Shown one piece after another: positions 28,001-35,780 of a stretch of DNA of 64,000 bases. Each line of letters begins with the position of its first letter. The first letter of the stretch is position 1. Origin of the DNA: Actinomycetes bacterium (GTDB lineage Bacteria; Actinomycetota; Actinomycetes; Actinomycetales; Microbacteriaceae); assembly GCA_023386365.1 (NCBI GenBank), contig JAEWJX010000017.1, positions 1 through 64,000 on the forward strand. Direction: 5' to 3'. The notes beneath the pieces are model-generated. The model had not been told where the DNA came from, made no database searches, and worked only from the letters and a program-made list of their open reading frames with translations. The position numbers and the translations under genes are program-made.

Positions 28001-29032
28001 GAACTGCTCCGGGTTGGCAGCTCCCCGCGCGTCGCCACCGAACGTCGTGAAGTAGTTGAAGACGTTGAAGCTGCCGAACTGCACGTCGCCACCGACCTCG
28101 GGGGCGGATGCGGGACGCGGATTCAGCGACTCGAAGGTGGGCTTGTAGGCCGCAGGGCTCGTGTTGTCGATCGGCACCTGCGGCTGCAGACGCCACGCGT
28201 CGAACCCGAAGCCGAGCACCATCGCGTTCGCGGGAGCCACGAAGCGGTCGCCGCCCCGAACCACCGTGTCGGTGGTGAAGTACGGCTGGTCTCCGGTGTG
28301 CTGCGCGTTGTCGACGCGGATGCTGTAGCCGTCATCGACGATGAGGCGGCGGGCCAGGTTGGCCGCGGCGATCGCATTCGCCTCCGCGCCCGCATCCGTC
28401 GTCTCGGTCGACTTGATCAGCTCGCCACCGGCCGACAGCCAGAGGGATCCGAAGTTGTAGAGCTCGTGGCTCGACGCCAGACGGTAGTCGCCGGTGGGCT
28501 GGACGAGCATGCCCTCGTACGCCTCGCGCTGCGGACCGACGACGCTGTCGGGCAGCGGGGTCGCGGTGGGAACGCCCACTCCCGCCTGCACCAGTTCGAA
28601 GGCGGCGGCGGTCGTCGCAGTGATCTGCGTCTGTCCCCCGTTTTCGCCCGCGGTGCCGGTGACCTTGATGCGGTCGCCGACGGCGACGGCCGGGTACGCC
28701 TGGTTGAAGTAAACGAAGATGCCGTCACTGGCACCGGGCGTGGCGTCGCTGTCTCCGCCCGATCCGACGGTCTGCAGGTACAGGCCGCGGTAGTTCGAGG
28801 GGGCGGCGTAGTAGCCGGTGACGACGCCCTCGACGGTGACGACCTGGCCGGGGATCGGCGTACTGGCGCCTGTTCCCTGCACGTCGGCGATGGTGTGGGT
28901 GACGTCGGCTGCGAGCGCGGGGGTCGCGCTCAGTGACGTCAGACCGAGGGCGGCGATGGCTGCCGCGGCGACCGCGGCGAGGCGGCGTCGCGAGGTGGGA
29001 CGCGACGGAACGGGGGGTTCTGGAGTTGTCAT
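25043..29032 (-). CDS. secreted ExeM/NucH-type nuclease fused to UshA-type 5'-nucleotidase
   Basis: Very large secreted phosphoesterase, 1,329 residues. In order: signal peptide (cleavage near ATPALA-A, about residue 41); an OB-fold/lamin-tail-like region (about 45-160); an endonuclease/exonuclease/phosphatase domain from about residue 315 (GSFNVFNYF, EEIENSA, LGDFNAYG, SDHDPVVV near 607); a metallophosphatase domain starting at NDFHG (630-634) with GNHEFDKG and SGHTHLAYD; the 5'-nucleotidase C-terminal domain (MNPGGIRKDL, GDAFSTFT); and Ig-like repeats at the end. No LPXTG motif. It should degrade extracellular DNA/RNA and dephosphorylate the nucleotides, releasing phosphate and nucleosides. 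A candidate PhoP box lies upstream at 29148-29180. Confidence 0.9.
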   Translation of the reverse strand: MTTPEPPVPSRPTSRRRLAAVAAAAIAALGLTSLSATPALAADVTHTIADVQGTGASTPIPGQVVTVEGVVTGYYAAPSNYRGLYLQTVGSGGDSDATPGASDGIFVYFNQAYPAVAVGDRIKVTGTAGENGGQTQITATTAAAFELVQAGVGVPTATPLPDSVVGPQREAYEGMLVQPTGDYRLASSHELYNFGSLWLSAGGELIKSTETTDAGAEANAIAAANLARRLIVDDGYSIRVDNAQHTGDQPYFTTDTVVRGGDRFVAPANAMVLGFGFDAWRLQPQVPIDNTSPAAYKPTFESLNPRPASAPEVGGDVQFGSFNVFNYFTTFGGDARGAANPEQFAKQKAKIVAAINGLGADVVALEEIENSAVLGEATDEALADLVDGLNAAAGAGTWDYVRSPAELAAAGNDVITTAIIFKPSVATPVGDSFADADAVWDIARLPVAQTFDIGSDRLVTVVANHFKSKSPPTGNTAPEPADGQGFFNAERVAQAQRLVTFVDGITADPAKSDDVILLGDFNAYGQEDPIQVFTEAGFVDLVPEKTDDQYTYTFNGELGSLDHALVTGSLARSVTGVGVWGINSAEWSDRGYAFGATDGTSPYRSSDHDPVVVGVSAVAPPVTIDLLSINDFHGRLEASSTTAGAAVLGGMVDSYESANPNTLFVGAGDLIGASTFTSFIQQDQPTIDALNAIGLDASAFGNHEFDKGRADVDDRILNEADWPYLAANLYDKTTGEPAYQEYELREFDGVTIGFIGAVTEDLPTLVSPGGISTLDVREVVPEVNRVADQLTDGDDANGEADVLVLLVHEGAATTNVSSATDDSNFGRIVNGADPEISLIISGHTHLAYDHEVPIPGTDRVRGVLSSGQYGAMYGHSTIVVDPETGDVDIESENLNLIGAFPADPAVAQIVADAVAVAKVEGGVSLGSIAQDITRGVQSNGSENRGSESTIGNLIADAQLAATTDLGTQIAIMNPGGIRKDLLFASSGAGDPDGNVTYAEAAEVQPFANTLVTLDLTGEQLKSVLEEQWQPAGQPRPFLKLGLSAGLEYVYDPSAAQGSHITAITLNGEPVTDDQVFKVVTNSFLSTGGDAFSTFTQAANIADSGRIDLDAFVSYIGANSPVTPDLAQRAVGAILSAPADGVAYQAGEQVTAQLSSLVFSKGGVTTGDATVSLGDTVLGTAPVAFQIVDTRDEQGTATVTFTIPDGVVGSTVLTIGGPGGTTVDLPIEVAAAPEPVGTSTIGSAPLLVWRTSPVDYKVTVRTDDGSPAVGTLIIRDGTKTVKTVELTAADKGRVTVKLGKLSRGLHILTAQFTGDGFDRSLSWPSLVLVL

Positions 29033-29110
29033 GACGCGCGGTGCTCCGTTGTTCGGGGTGGACAGCGTTGGTCGGGTTGTCCCCCCTTTGGGGGCCGACC
29101 TAACCTTTAT

Positions 29111-29133
29111 CCGCGCGCACGGGCGCGGTCAAC
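29111..29133 (-). promoter_or_regulatory. possible promoter of the nuclease/nucleotidase gene
   Basis: On the minus strand, TTGACC (29133-29128) is followed after a 15-17 nt spacer by an A/T-rich GGATAAAGG stretch that can supply a weak -10. The -35 lies 14 nt downstream of the candidate PhoP box, a spacing suited to activation. Confidence 0.45.
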
Positions 29134-29147
29134 CCCTTGCTCAGATG

Positions 29148-29180
29148 TGTCACCGCGCGTTCATGCGGCGCTCATGTGCA
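29148..29180. promoter_or_regulatory. candidate PhoP (phosphate) box, three 11-nt direct repeats
   Basis: Three contiguous 11-nt units, TGTCACCGCGC, GTTCATGCGGC and GCTCATGTGCA, read on the plus strand. They fit the streptomycete PHO-box pattern of 11-nt direct repeats with a conserved G-T-T-C-A-C/T core. The match is by eye; the third unit is the weakest. The gene it would control encodes a phosphate-scavenging enzyme. Confidence 0.55.
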
Positions 29181-29190
29181 GGAACGGCGA

Positions 29191-29220
29191 AGCGGGGTGG
29201 CGCACACGCACCACCCCGCT
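29191..29220 (-). terminator. terminator of the helicase gene
   Basis: Perfect 10-bp stem AGCGGGGTGG / CCACCCCGCT with a 10-nt loop, 58 nt past the helicase stop codon on the minus strand. It has no long T-run. Confidence 0.7.
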
Positions 29221-29277
29221 CCGGTCGAGATCTCGAGACGCGTCGTCTCCGGCGGCGCTCCTCGATCAGCTAGGAGG

Positions 29278-31293
29278 TCACCGCTCGGCGAGCTCCTGGA
29301 TGATCGCGTCACCCGGGACGACGGGCGTCCACTCGGCGACGATGTCGGCACGCGACAGCAGGTCCTCCGTGCGGCGGCGACGGTTGCGCGGCACGAGGGT
29401 CACGACGAGTCCGTCCTTGCCCGCGCGGCCCGTACGGCCCGCACGGTGCAGGTACGCCTTGTACTCGTCCGGTGCATCCGCCTGGATCACGAGACCCACA
29501 TCGTCGACGTGGATACCGCGGGCAGCCACATCGGTCGCCACGAGCGCGGTGACGCGACCGCTCGAGAACTTCTCCAGTGCACGCTGGCGGCGCGACTGGT
29601 TCAGGTCACCGTGGATCGACTCGGCACGGATGCCGGCGTCGTCGAGCAGGTCGGCGAGCTGCTCCGCGAACGCACGGGTGCGCGCGAAGATCAGCTTCTT
29701 GCCGGGGCCGGAGGCGAGCTCGATGAGCACCTCCTGCTTGTCGCGCTGGTCGAGCAGCAGAACGCGGTGATCGATCGTCGAGCTGGCCTGGTCCTCACCG
29801 GCGACCTCGTGCACGGCCGGGTCCTTCAGGTAGCGGTCGACGATCTCGGCCACGCCCTTGTCGAGGGTGGCGGAGAACAGTAGACGCTGCCCGCCCTCCG
29901 CGGTGCGGTCGAGGATCTCGGTGACGGGCTCGGCGAAACCGAGCTCGCACATGTGGTCGGCCTCGTCGAGCACCGTGATGACGACCTTCGAGAGGTCGAG
30001 GCGACCCGACGCCGAGAGGTCCTGGATGCGGCCCGGCGTGCCGATGATGATGTCGACACCCCGCTCGAGGGCGCCGAGCTGACGCGCGTAGGGCACACCG
30101 CCGTAGATCTGGGTGGTGAAGAGGCCGACGCTGCGGGCGATCGGCTGCACAGTGCGGTCGATCTGCAGCGCGAGCTCGCGGGTCGGGGCGAGGATCAGCG
30201 CACGCGGGGCGCGGCCGAACTCGCGGCGCTTGTTGTCGCCGGCCTGCATCTGAAGCAGGCGCTCGACGAGCGGCGCGCCGAACGCGATGGTCTTGCCGGA
30301 TCCGGTGCGTCCGCGGCCCAGCACATCGCCACCCGACAGCACGTCGGGGATGGTGGCGGCCTGGATGGCGAACGGCGAGGTGGCGCCCATGTCGGCGAGC
30401 TCGCGCACGATGTTCTGGCCGAGGCCGAGGTCGCCGAAGGTCACGCCCTCGACATCCGAGGCCTCGATGGCCTGCGCCTCGAGACGCTCGAGGACGACGT
30501 CCTCGACCATGGGGCGGGGCTCGCGGGCCTCGCGCTCGTCGCGACGGGGACGGTCGTCGTAGTCGCGACGGGGGCGGTCGTTGTAGCCACCGCGGCGGTC
30601 GTTGTCGTAGCGGGGACGGTCGTCGCGCTGCGGACGATCGTTGCCGTACTCGCGACGGGGACGGTCGTTGTCGTACTCGCGACGAGGGCGGTCGTTGCTG
30701 TACTCGCGACGCGGACGATCGTTGTCGTACTCACGACGGGGACGGTCATCGCGCTGCGGACGGTCGTTGCCGTACTCACGACGCGGACGATCGTTGTCGT
30801 ACTCACGACGCGGACGGTCATCGCCGTAGCCGTGACGCTGCGGGCGGTCACCGGCGAGGCGGTGCGGGCGGTCGCCCGCGTGGTTGCTACGGGAGGACGA
30901 CACGCCGTCGCGTCCCTTGTAGCCATCGCGACGCGGTGCGTCACCCTCCCGCGAGAAGCGGTCGGTGCGGTCGCGGTCGTCGCGACGCGGGCGGTCGCCG
31001 TAGCCGGTGTCGCGCTTGCGCGCGGCGGGGGCACGCTCGACGGACGCACGCGCGTCCTTGCCGCGGGGCTCCCAGTTGGGGCGGCCATCCTCGGCACGCT
31101 CGTTGCGGCCGCCGCGGGGGCGCTCGGACGGGTGGCCGTTCGCCACACGCTGGTCGCTCGACCACCGCGGCTTCTTGCCGCCGCGTGCGGCATCCGCATC
31201 CGGCTTGTAGCCGCGGTGCTTCGCGCTCGGGCCGCCGACCTTCTGGGCGGGCTTCTTCTTGCCGCCCTGGGGGGCGCGCTGGTTGTAAGGCAT
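29278..31293 (-). CDS. DEAD-box RNA helicase with repetitive Arg-rich N-terminal tail
   Basis: ATP-dependent RNA helicase, 671 residues. The first roughly 260 residues are disordered and strongly basic, with tandem 9-residue units of the type DRPRREYDN (about residues 165-245). The helicase core follows: Q-motif region (TSPFAIQAATIP), Walker A GRTGSGKT (about 328-335), PTREL, DEAD (443-446), SAT and the HRAGRTGRAG motif VI. The start at 31293 is supported by GGAGA 9 nt upstream; the ATG at 31314 lacks a ribosome binding site. Tails of this kind bind RNA and favour condensate formation in related helicases (known for the class, inferred here). Confidence 0.92.
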   Translation of the reverse strand: MPYNQRAPQGGKKKPAQKVGGPSAKHRGYKPDADAARGGKKPRWSSDQRVANGHPSERPRGGRNERAEDGRPNWEPRGKDARASVERAPAARKRDTGYGDRPRRDDRDRTDRFSREGDAPRRDGYKGRDGVSSSRSNHAGDRPHRLAGDRPQRHGYGDDRPRREYDNDRPRREYGNDRPQRDDRPRREYDNDRPRREYSNDRPRREYDNDRPRREYGNDRPQRDDRPRYDNDRRGGYNDRPRRDYDDRPRRDEREAREPRPMVEDVVLERLEAQAIEASDVEGVTFGDLGLGQNIVRELADMGATSPFAIQAATIPDVLSGGDVLGRGRTGSGKTIAFGAPLVERLLQMQAGDNKRREFGRAPRALILAPTRELALQIDRTVQPIARSVGLFTTQIYGGVPYARQLGALERGVDIIIGTPGRIQDLSASGRLDLSKVVITVLDEADHMCELGFAEPVTEILDRTAEGGQRLLFSATLDKGVAEIVDRYLKDPAVHEVAGEDQASSTIDHRVLLLDQRDKQEVLIELASGPGKKLIFARTRAFAEQLADLLDDAGIRAESIHGDLNQSRRQRALEKFSSGRVTALVATDVAARGIHVDDVGLVIQADAPDEYKAYLHRAGRTGRAGKDGLVVTLVPRNRRRRTEDLLSRADIVAEWTPVVPGDAIIQELAER
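30555..30835 (-). repeat. 27-bp tandem repeats inside the helicase gene
   Basis: About ten imperfect 27-bp units encode D-R-P-R-R-E-Y-(D/G/S)-N, interrupted by longer DRPQRDDRPRREYDN variants. The repeats are in frame, so copy number could vary by slippage or recombination without breaking the protein. Confidence 0.85.
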
Positions 31294-31544
31294 GGATGTG
31301 TCTCCGGTGTTCATGAGAGTGCGACGCGCGCAGCAGCGTGCGTCGAGAACCCGGGCATACGTAGGCCGGGGCCGTTTTCCTCGTGGAATTCCTCGCCAAC
31401 GGATGCGCTGGCGATCCGGCCCGCTCGACCTACAAAGGTGCATATTCGCGGCCAGAATGCCGCAGTTGTCGAGAGCCGACCGCACGAGCATAGCGGGGGA
31501 TGCCGTGAAACCGCCCACAATCGGCGGGTTACGGTTGTCCGATC

Positions 31545-32537
31545 ATGCGCGCGCACCCGATTCGCGCCGTCATCACGGCGGCCGGCGTCGTGGTGCTCGC
31601 CGCCCTCGCTGGATGCGCGCCCAGCGGCGACGAGTCGACGCAGGTCGAGGGTGTGGTCGTCTCGACGAACCCGGAACTCGCCACCGACCCGGGTGTCCCC
31701 GTCGCCGCCGACATCGAATACGGCGCCGTCGACGGCCAGCCGCTGCTGCTCGACGCCTGCACGCCCCCCGACTTCGACCCGATCGTCGACCCAGCACGCG
31801 CCGCGCTCATCGTCGTGCACGGCGGCAGCTGGGCACGCGGCTCGAAGAACGACATCGCCTGGCGCGCCGTCTGCCAGTGGCTGGCGCGATCCGGCTACCC
31901 CACCTTCAACATCGACTACCGGCTGGCGCCCACCAACCCGTACCCGGCAGCCATCGACGACGTCACCGCCGCCGTCGAATGGCTGCGCGACGACGAACAG
32001 GTCACCCGCTTCGGCATCGACCCCGACCGCATCGGGGCGTTCGGCGGATCGGCGGGCGGCAACCTGGTGTCGCTGCTCGGCACCCGCGGCACCGGCAGCC
32101 TCGACCACGGCTCGCGGGTGGCAGCAGTCGCCGAACTCTCCGGACCCATCGACCTCACCGGGGTGGCGGTCACCGACGACTTCGCACCCGTACAGCTCTC
32201 CTACCTCGGCTGCGTGGACGCCGCGACATGCCCGGCCGCGGCCGCCGCATCCGCCAACACCTGGATCGACGACACCGACCCGCCGTTCTTCGTCGCCCAC
32301 TCCACCGACGAGATGATTCCGCTCGAGCAGGGCGAACTCTTCGTGCGGGCGTTGCGCGACGCGGGCGTCGACACCACCTTCGTGACCGTCACCGGAACCC
32401 TGCACTCGCTCGCCATGATCGACAAGCCGCTGAAGGAGCGCATCCTCGACTTCTTCGCGAGAACCCTAGCGCCCGTCGAGCTGCCGGTGGAGCCGGCCAC
32501 CGACGACGTCGACGCGGCGGCTAGGCCCCCGCGCTGA
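31545..32537 (+). CDS. lipoprotein alpha/beta hydrolase (HSL-like esterase)
   Basis: Membrane-anchored secreted esterase of unknown substrate. The 330 residues show a lipobox L-A-G-C with Cys24, the HGGSW oxyanion motif (92-96), the nucleophile elbow GGSAGGN with Ser169 and a C-terminal catalytic His in the TGTLHSLAMI segment. Four further Cys residues suggest extracytoplasmic disulfides. ATG at 31545 has no Shine-Dalgarno; TACGGT 9 nt upstream could be a -10. The stop codon lies inside the end of the convergent RND gene (17-nt overlap). Confidence 0.85.
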   Translation: MRAHPIRAVITAAGVVVLAALAGCAPSGDESTQVEGVVVSTNPELATDPGVPVAADIEYGAVDGQPLLLDACTPPDFDPIVDPARAALIVVHGGSWARGSKNDIAWRAVCQWLARSGYPTFNIDYRLAPTNPYPAAIDDVTAAVEWLRDDEQVTRFGIDPDRIGAFGGSAGGNLVSLLGTRGTGSLDHGSRVAAVAELSGPIDLTGVAVTDDFAPVQLSYLGCVDAATCPAAAAASANTWIDDTDPPFFVAHSTDEMIPLEQGELFVRALRDAGVDTTFVTVTGTLHSLAMIDKPLKERILDFFARTLAPVELPVEPATDDVDAAARPPR

Positions 32538-35500
32538 CCTCGGAGGTCTCCCCGGCCTTCGCGGAGCGCTTCGCCTCGCGGCGCTCCTTCGCACCCTCGA
32601 CGAGCGAGTAGAGCGACGGCAGCACGATGAGTGTCAGCACGGTCGACGAGATGAGACCACCGATCACCACGATGGCGAGCGGCTGCGAGATGAACCCGCC
32701 ATGTCCGGTGAGCCCGACCGCCATCGGCACGAGGGCGAAGATGGTGGCGAGCGCCGTCATCAGGATGGGGCGCAGACGGCGGCTGGCGCCGTGCACGAGC
32801 GCGTCGACCACACCCATCCCCTTCTCGCGGTACTGGTTCACCAGGTCGACGAGCACGATCGCGTTCGTCACGACGATGCCGATGAGCATCAGCAGGCCGA
32901 TGATCGACGCGACACCGAGTGGGATGCCGGATGCCAGCTGCAGCAGGATCGCGCCGGTAGCCGCGAACGGCACCGACACGAGCAGCAGCAGCGGCTGCCG
33001 CAGGCTGCGGAAGGTGGCCACCATCACCGTGTAGACGATGAGGATCGCGGCGAGCAGGGCGATGCCGAGCTGGCTGAAGGCGTCGTTCTGGTCGGCGGTG
33101 ACGCCGCCGAGGGTGGCGGTGACACCGTCGGGCAGGTCGAGGCTGTCGAGTTCGGTCTGCACGGTCGCGGATGCGGTGCCGACGTCGGCGGTCGACGGAG
33201 TGACCGAGACGGTCGCCGTGCGCACCCCGCGCTCGGTCGAGATCGACGCGGGGCCTTGCACCGTCTCCACGGTGGCGAGCGCGCTGAGCGGCTGCGGGCC
33301 GGCGAGGGTCGGGATGAGGAAGTCCTCGAGCTCCTGCGTGGTCGTCGGCGCGAGGGGGTTGTCGATGTAGATGTTGAGCGTGTTGCCGTCGATCTCGACC
33401 GACGAGAGCGCGGCGGGCAGCATCGCTTCGGAGACGATGCCGCCGACCGCGATCTCGCTGAGGCCGACAGCGGCCGCCTTCTCGCGGTCCACCTGGATGG
33501 CGATGTACGGCTGCGTCTCCGACAGGTTCGACTCCGCCTGCTGGGTCACGTCAAGGTCCCGCATGGCGGCGAGGATGTCATCCGACGCCGTCTGCAGCGT
33601 CTCGGCATCCGGCGCGGTGATCTCGATGGCGATGTCGCTCGAGAAGCCTCCGCCGCCACCCGACGAGACCGAGATCTCGCCGGCCGACTCGGGGAGCGCG
33701 TCGATCGCATCCTGCACGTCGGCGCGGAGCTCGTCCTGGTCGAACGACTCGTCGGTGGTGATCGAGAAGGTCGTCGACCCGCCGCCGCCGAAGATGACGG
33801 CGAGGGCGTTGCCGCCGCCGGATCCGATGGAGACCTGCACGGTTTCGATGCCGTCGACGTCGTCGAGCGCGTCCTCAAGCTGCTGCGCCGCCGCGTCTTT
33901 CGTCTCGAGGCTGGCGCCCGGCGGCAGGGTCTGCGTGACCGACAGCGTGTTCTGGCCGCTGTTGCCGACGAAGTTGGTGGGCACGAACGGCACCAGCGCG
34001 AACGTGCCGACGAGCACGAGCGCCGCCGCGAGGATCGTGATCACCGGGTGCTTCACCGTGGTCTTGATGACCGGCAGGTAGCCGCGCTGGAGGGCGTTGG
34101 GCCGTTCCAGCTCGTCGACCGGATGGGCCGGGTCGATCTCGGAGGCGTCGTGCCCGTGGTGCGGCTTGGCCTTCAGGAACCAGAACGCGAGCACCGGCAC
34201 GATCGTCAACGCCACGAAGAGCGAGGCGAGCAGCGCGATCGTGATGGTGAGTGCGAACGGACGGAACAGTTCGCCGGTGATGTCGCCGACGAGGGCGATC
34301 GGCAGGAACACGGCCACGGTCGTGACCGTCGACGCGGTGATCGCGACCGCCACCTCCTTCACACCGGTGAGGATGGCGGCCAGCTTGTCTTCGCCGAGAC
34401 CCAGGTGTCTCTTGATGTTCTCGATGACGACGATCGAGTCGTCGACGACGCGGCCGATCGCGATCGTGAGCGCACCGAGGGTGAGCACGTTGAGGGAGTA
34501 ACCGGTCGCGAGCATCGCCACGAAGGTGATGAGCACGGACACCGGGATCGAGATCGCAGCCACCAGGGTGGAGCGGATCGACAGCAGGAAGACGAAGATC
34601 ACGATCACCGCGAACCCGAGGCCCAGCAGACCCTCGGTGGCGAGCGAGTTGATCGACTTCTCGATGAACGGAGCCTGGTCGAAGATCACCGTGAACTCGG
34701 TGTTCCCCCCGACCTCCGCCGCGAGCTCGTCGAGCTGTGCGTTGATCTCGCGTGAGACCTCCACCGTGTTGCCGGCGGGGGTTTTCGTGATGGCGATGGT
34801 CAGCGACGGCTCGCCATTGACGCGCGAGATTCCCTCGATGGGGTTGTCGACGATCGCCACCTCGGCGACGTCGCCGATGGTGGTGGGAGCGGTGCCGCCG
34901 AGGAGCGGCAGGTCCGCCAGGGTGTCCGTGTCGGTGATGGCCACACCGGCCTGCACGGTGAGGGTCTGGCCGTCCTCGTCGATGGTTCCGGCGGGGAGCA
35001 GCAGGCCGTTGGCGTCGAGGGCGTCGCGGATGGCCTGGGTGCTGAGGCCGACCGCGGCGAGCGCCGCCGCATCCGGGGTGATGGTGATGCGCTGGCCGGT
35101 GGCCCCGTACACAGTGGCGGAACTGACGCCGTCGATCTGCTCGAGGTCGGTCTCGGTGATCGCGAGACGGCTCGCCAGGTCGGCGTTGTCGAGGTCGCTG
35201 GTGACACCCAACTGCACGACCGGGAAATCACCGATCGAGAACGTGACGACGTTCGGCTCGACCCCGGAGGGCAGCTGCGAATCGATGCGGCCGATCGCGA
35301 GGCCCACCTTCGACTCGGCGTTGGTGAGGTCGGTGCCGTAGGCGAACGACGCCTGCACGGTCGAGATACCCGCGGATGAGGTGGCGGAGGTGGAGTCGAG
35401 CCCCTCGATCCCCTGGATGGCGCTCTCGATCGGCGTGGACACATCCGCCTCGACCACCTCGGGGCTCGCGCCCGGGTAGCTGGTGACGACGGTCACGTTC

Positions 35501-35631
35501 GGCAGCGTGAGCGACGGGAACAGTTCGAGCTTCAATGCCGTGAGCGCGTAGCCGCCGAACAGGGCGACGACGATCGTGAGCAGCGCGATGAGCGCGCGGT
35601 TGCGCAGGCTGAACACCGAAAGATGAGACAC
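32521..35631 (-). CDS. RND-family efflux transporter permease
   Basis: Proton-driven exporter of the HAE1/AcrB-like resistance-nodulation-division type, 1,036 residues. It has the classic duplicated design: TM1 (about 12-31), a large extracytoplasmic domain, TM2-6, then the second half with a matching loop and TM8-12. The TM4 proton-relay signature VDDSIVVIEN is intact (about residues 393-402). No membrane-fusion protein or outer-membrane factor is adjacent, as usual for Gram-positive members. GTG at 35631 follows GGGAGA; the ORF is open further upstream without a start signal. Substrate unknown. Confidence 0.92.
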   Translation of the reverse strand: MSHLSVFSLRNRALIALLTIVVALFGGYALTALKLELFPSLTLPNVTVVTSYPGASPEVVEADVSTPIESAIQGIEGLDSTSATSSAGISTVQASFAYGTDLTNAESKVGLAIGRIDSQLPSGVEPNVVTFSIGDFPVVQLGVTSDLDNADLASRLAITETDLEQIDGVSSATVYGATGQRITITPDAAALAAVGLSTQAIRDALDANGLLLPAGTIDEDGQTLTVQAGVAITDTDTLADLPLLGGTAPTTIGDVAEVAIVDNPIEGISRVNGEPSLTIAITKTPAGNTVEVSREINAQLDELAAEVGGNTEFTVIFDQAPFIEKSINSLATEGLLGLGFAVIVIFVFLLSIRSTLVAAISIPVSVLITFVAMLATGYSLNVLTLGALTIAIGRVVDDSIVVIENIKRHLGLGEDKLAAILTGVKEVAVAITASTVTTVAVFLPIALVGDITGELFRPFALTITIALLASLFVALTIVPVLAFWFLKAKPHHGHDASEIDPAHPVDELERPNALQRGYLPVIKTTVKHPVITILAAALVLVGTFALVPFVPTNFVGNSGQNTLSVTQTLPPGASLETKDAAAQQLEDALDDVDGIETVQVSIGSGGGNALAVIFGGGGSTTFSITTDESFDQDELRADVQDAIDALPESAGEISVSSGGGGGFSSDIAIEITAPDAETLQTASDDILAAMRDLDVTQQAESNLSETQPYIAIQVDREKAAAVGLSEIAVGGIVSEAMLPAALSSVEIDGNTLNIYIDNPLAPTTTQELEDFLIPTLAGPQPLSALATVETVQGPASISTERGVRTATVSVTPSTADVGTASATVQTELDSLDLPDGVTATLGGVTADQNDAFSQLGIALLAAILIVYTVMVATFRSLRQPLLLLVSVPFAATGAILLQLASGIPLGVASIIGLLMLIGIVVTNAIVLVDLVNQYREKGMGVVDALVHGASRRLRPILMTALATIFALVPMAVGLTGHGGFISQPLAIVVIGGLISSTVLTLIVLPSLYSLVEGAKERREAKRSAKAGETSEVSAGA

Positions 35632-35780
35632 GGTTCTCCCGAGGGCTGTGGACGCCGCGGCTGGCGCGACTGGAGAGAGGCGCACGCCGCCGTGCACTCA
35701 TCGCAACTATCCCACGCGCGGTGGCGACGAACTCTCGGAATCCGCTGAATGGGGGGCTAGCCCCCGGCTCCCCCGAGGCG

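Noticed and set aside
25118..28936. A 1,272-codon open frame antisense to the nuclease gene
   Set aside because: High GC leaves long stop-free antisense frames. This one has no start signal, and its sequence is Arg/Val/Gly-rich noise while the sense strand carries intact nuclease motifs.
30555..30835. Regular 27-bp repeat as a CRISPR array
   Set aside because: The units are contiguous, in frame, lack unique spacers and encode an Arg-rich protein tail inside the helicase gene.
35753..35766. GGGGGCTAGCCCCC as a terminator of the MocR gene
   Set aside because: A perfect palindrome with no loop cannot form a normal hairpin alone; it may contribute to a larger stem but I could not define one.
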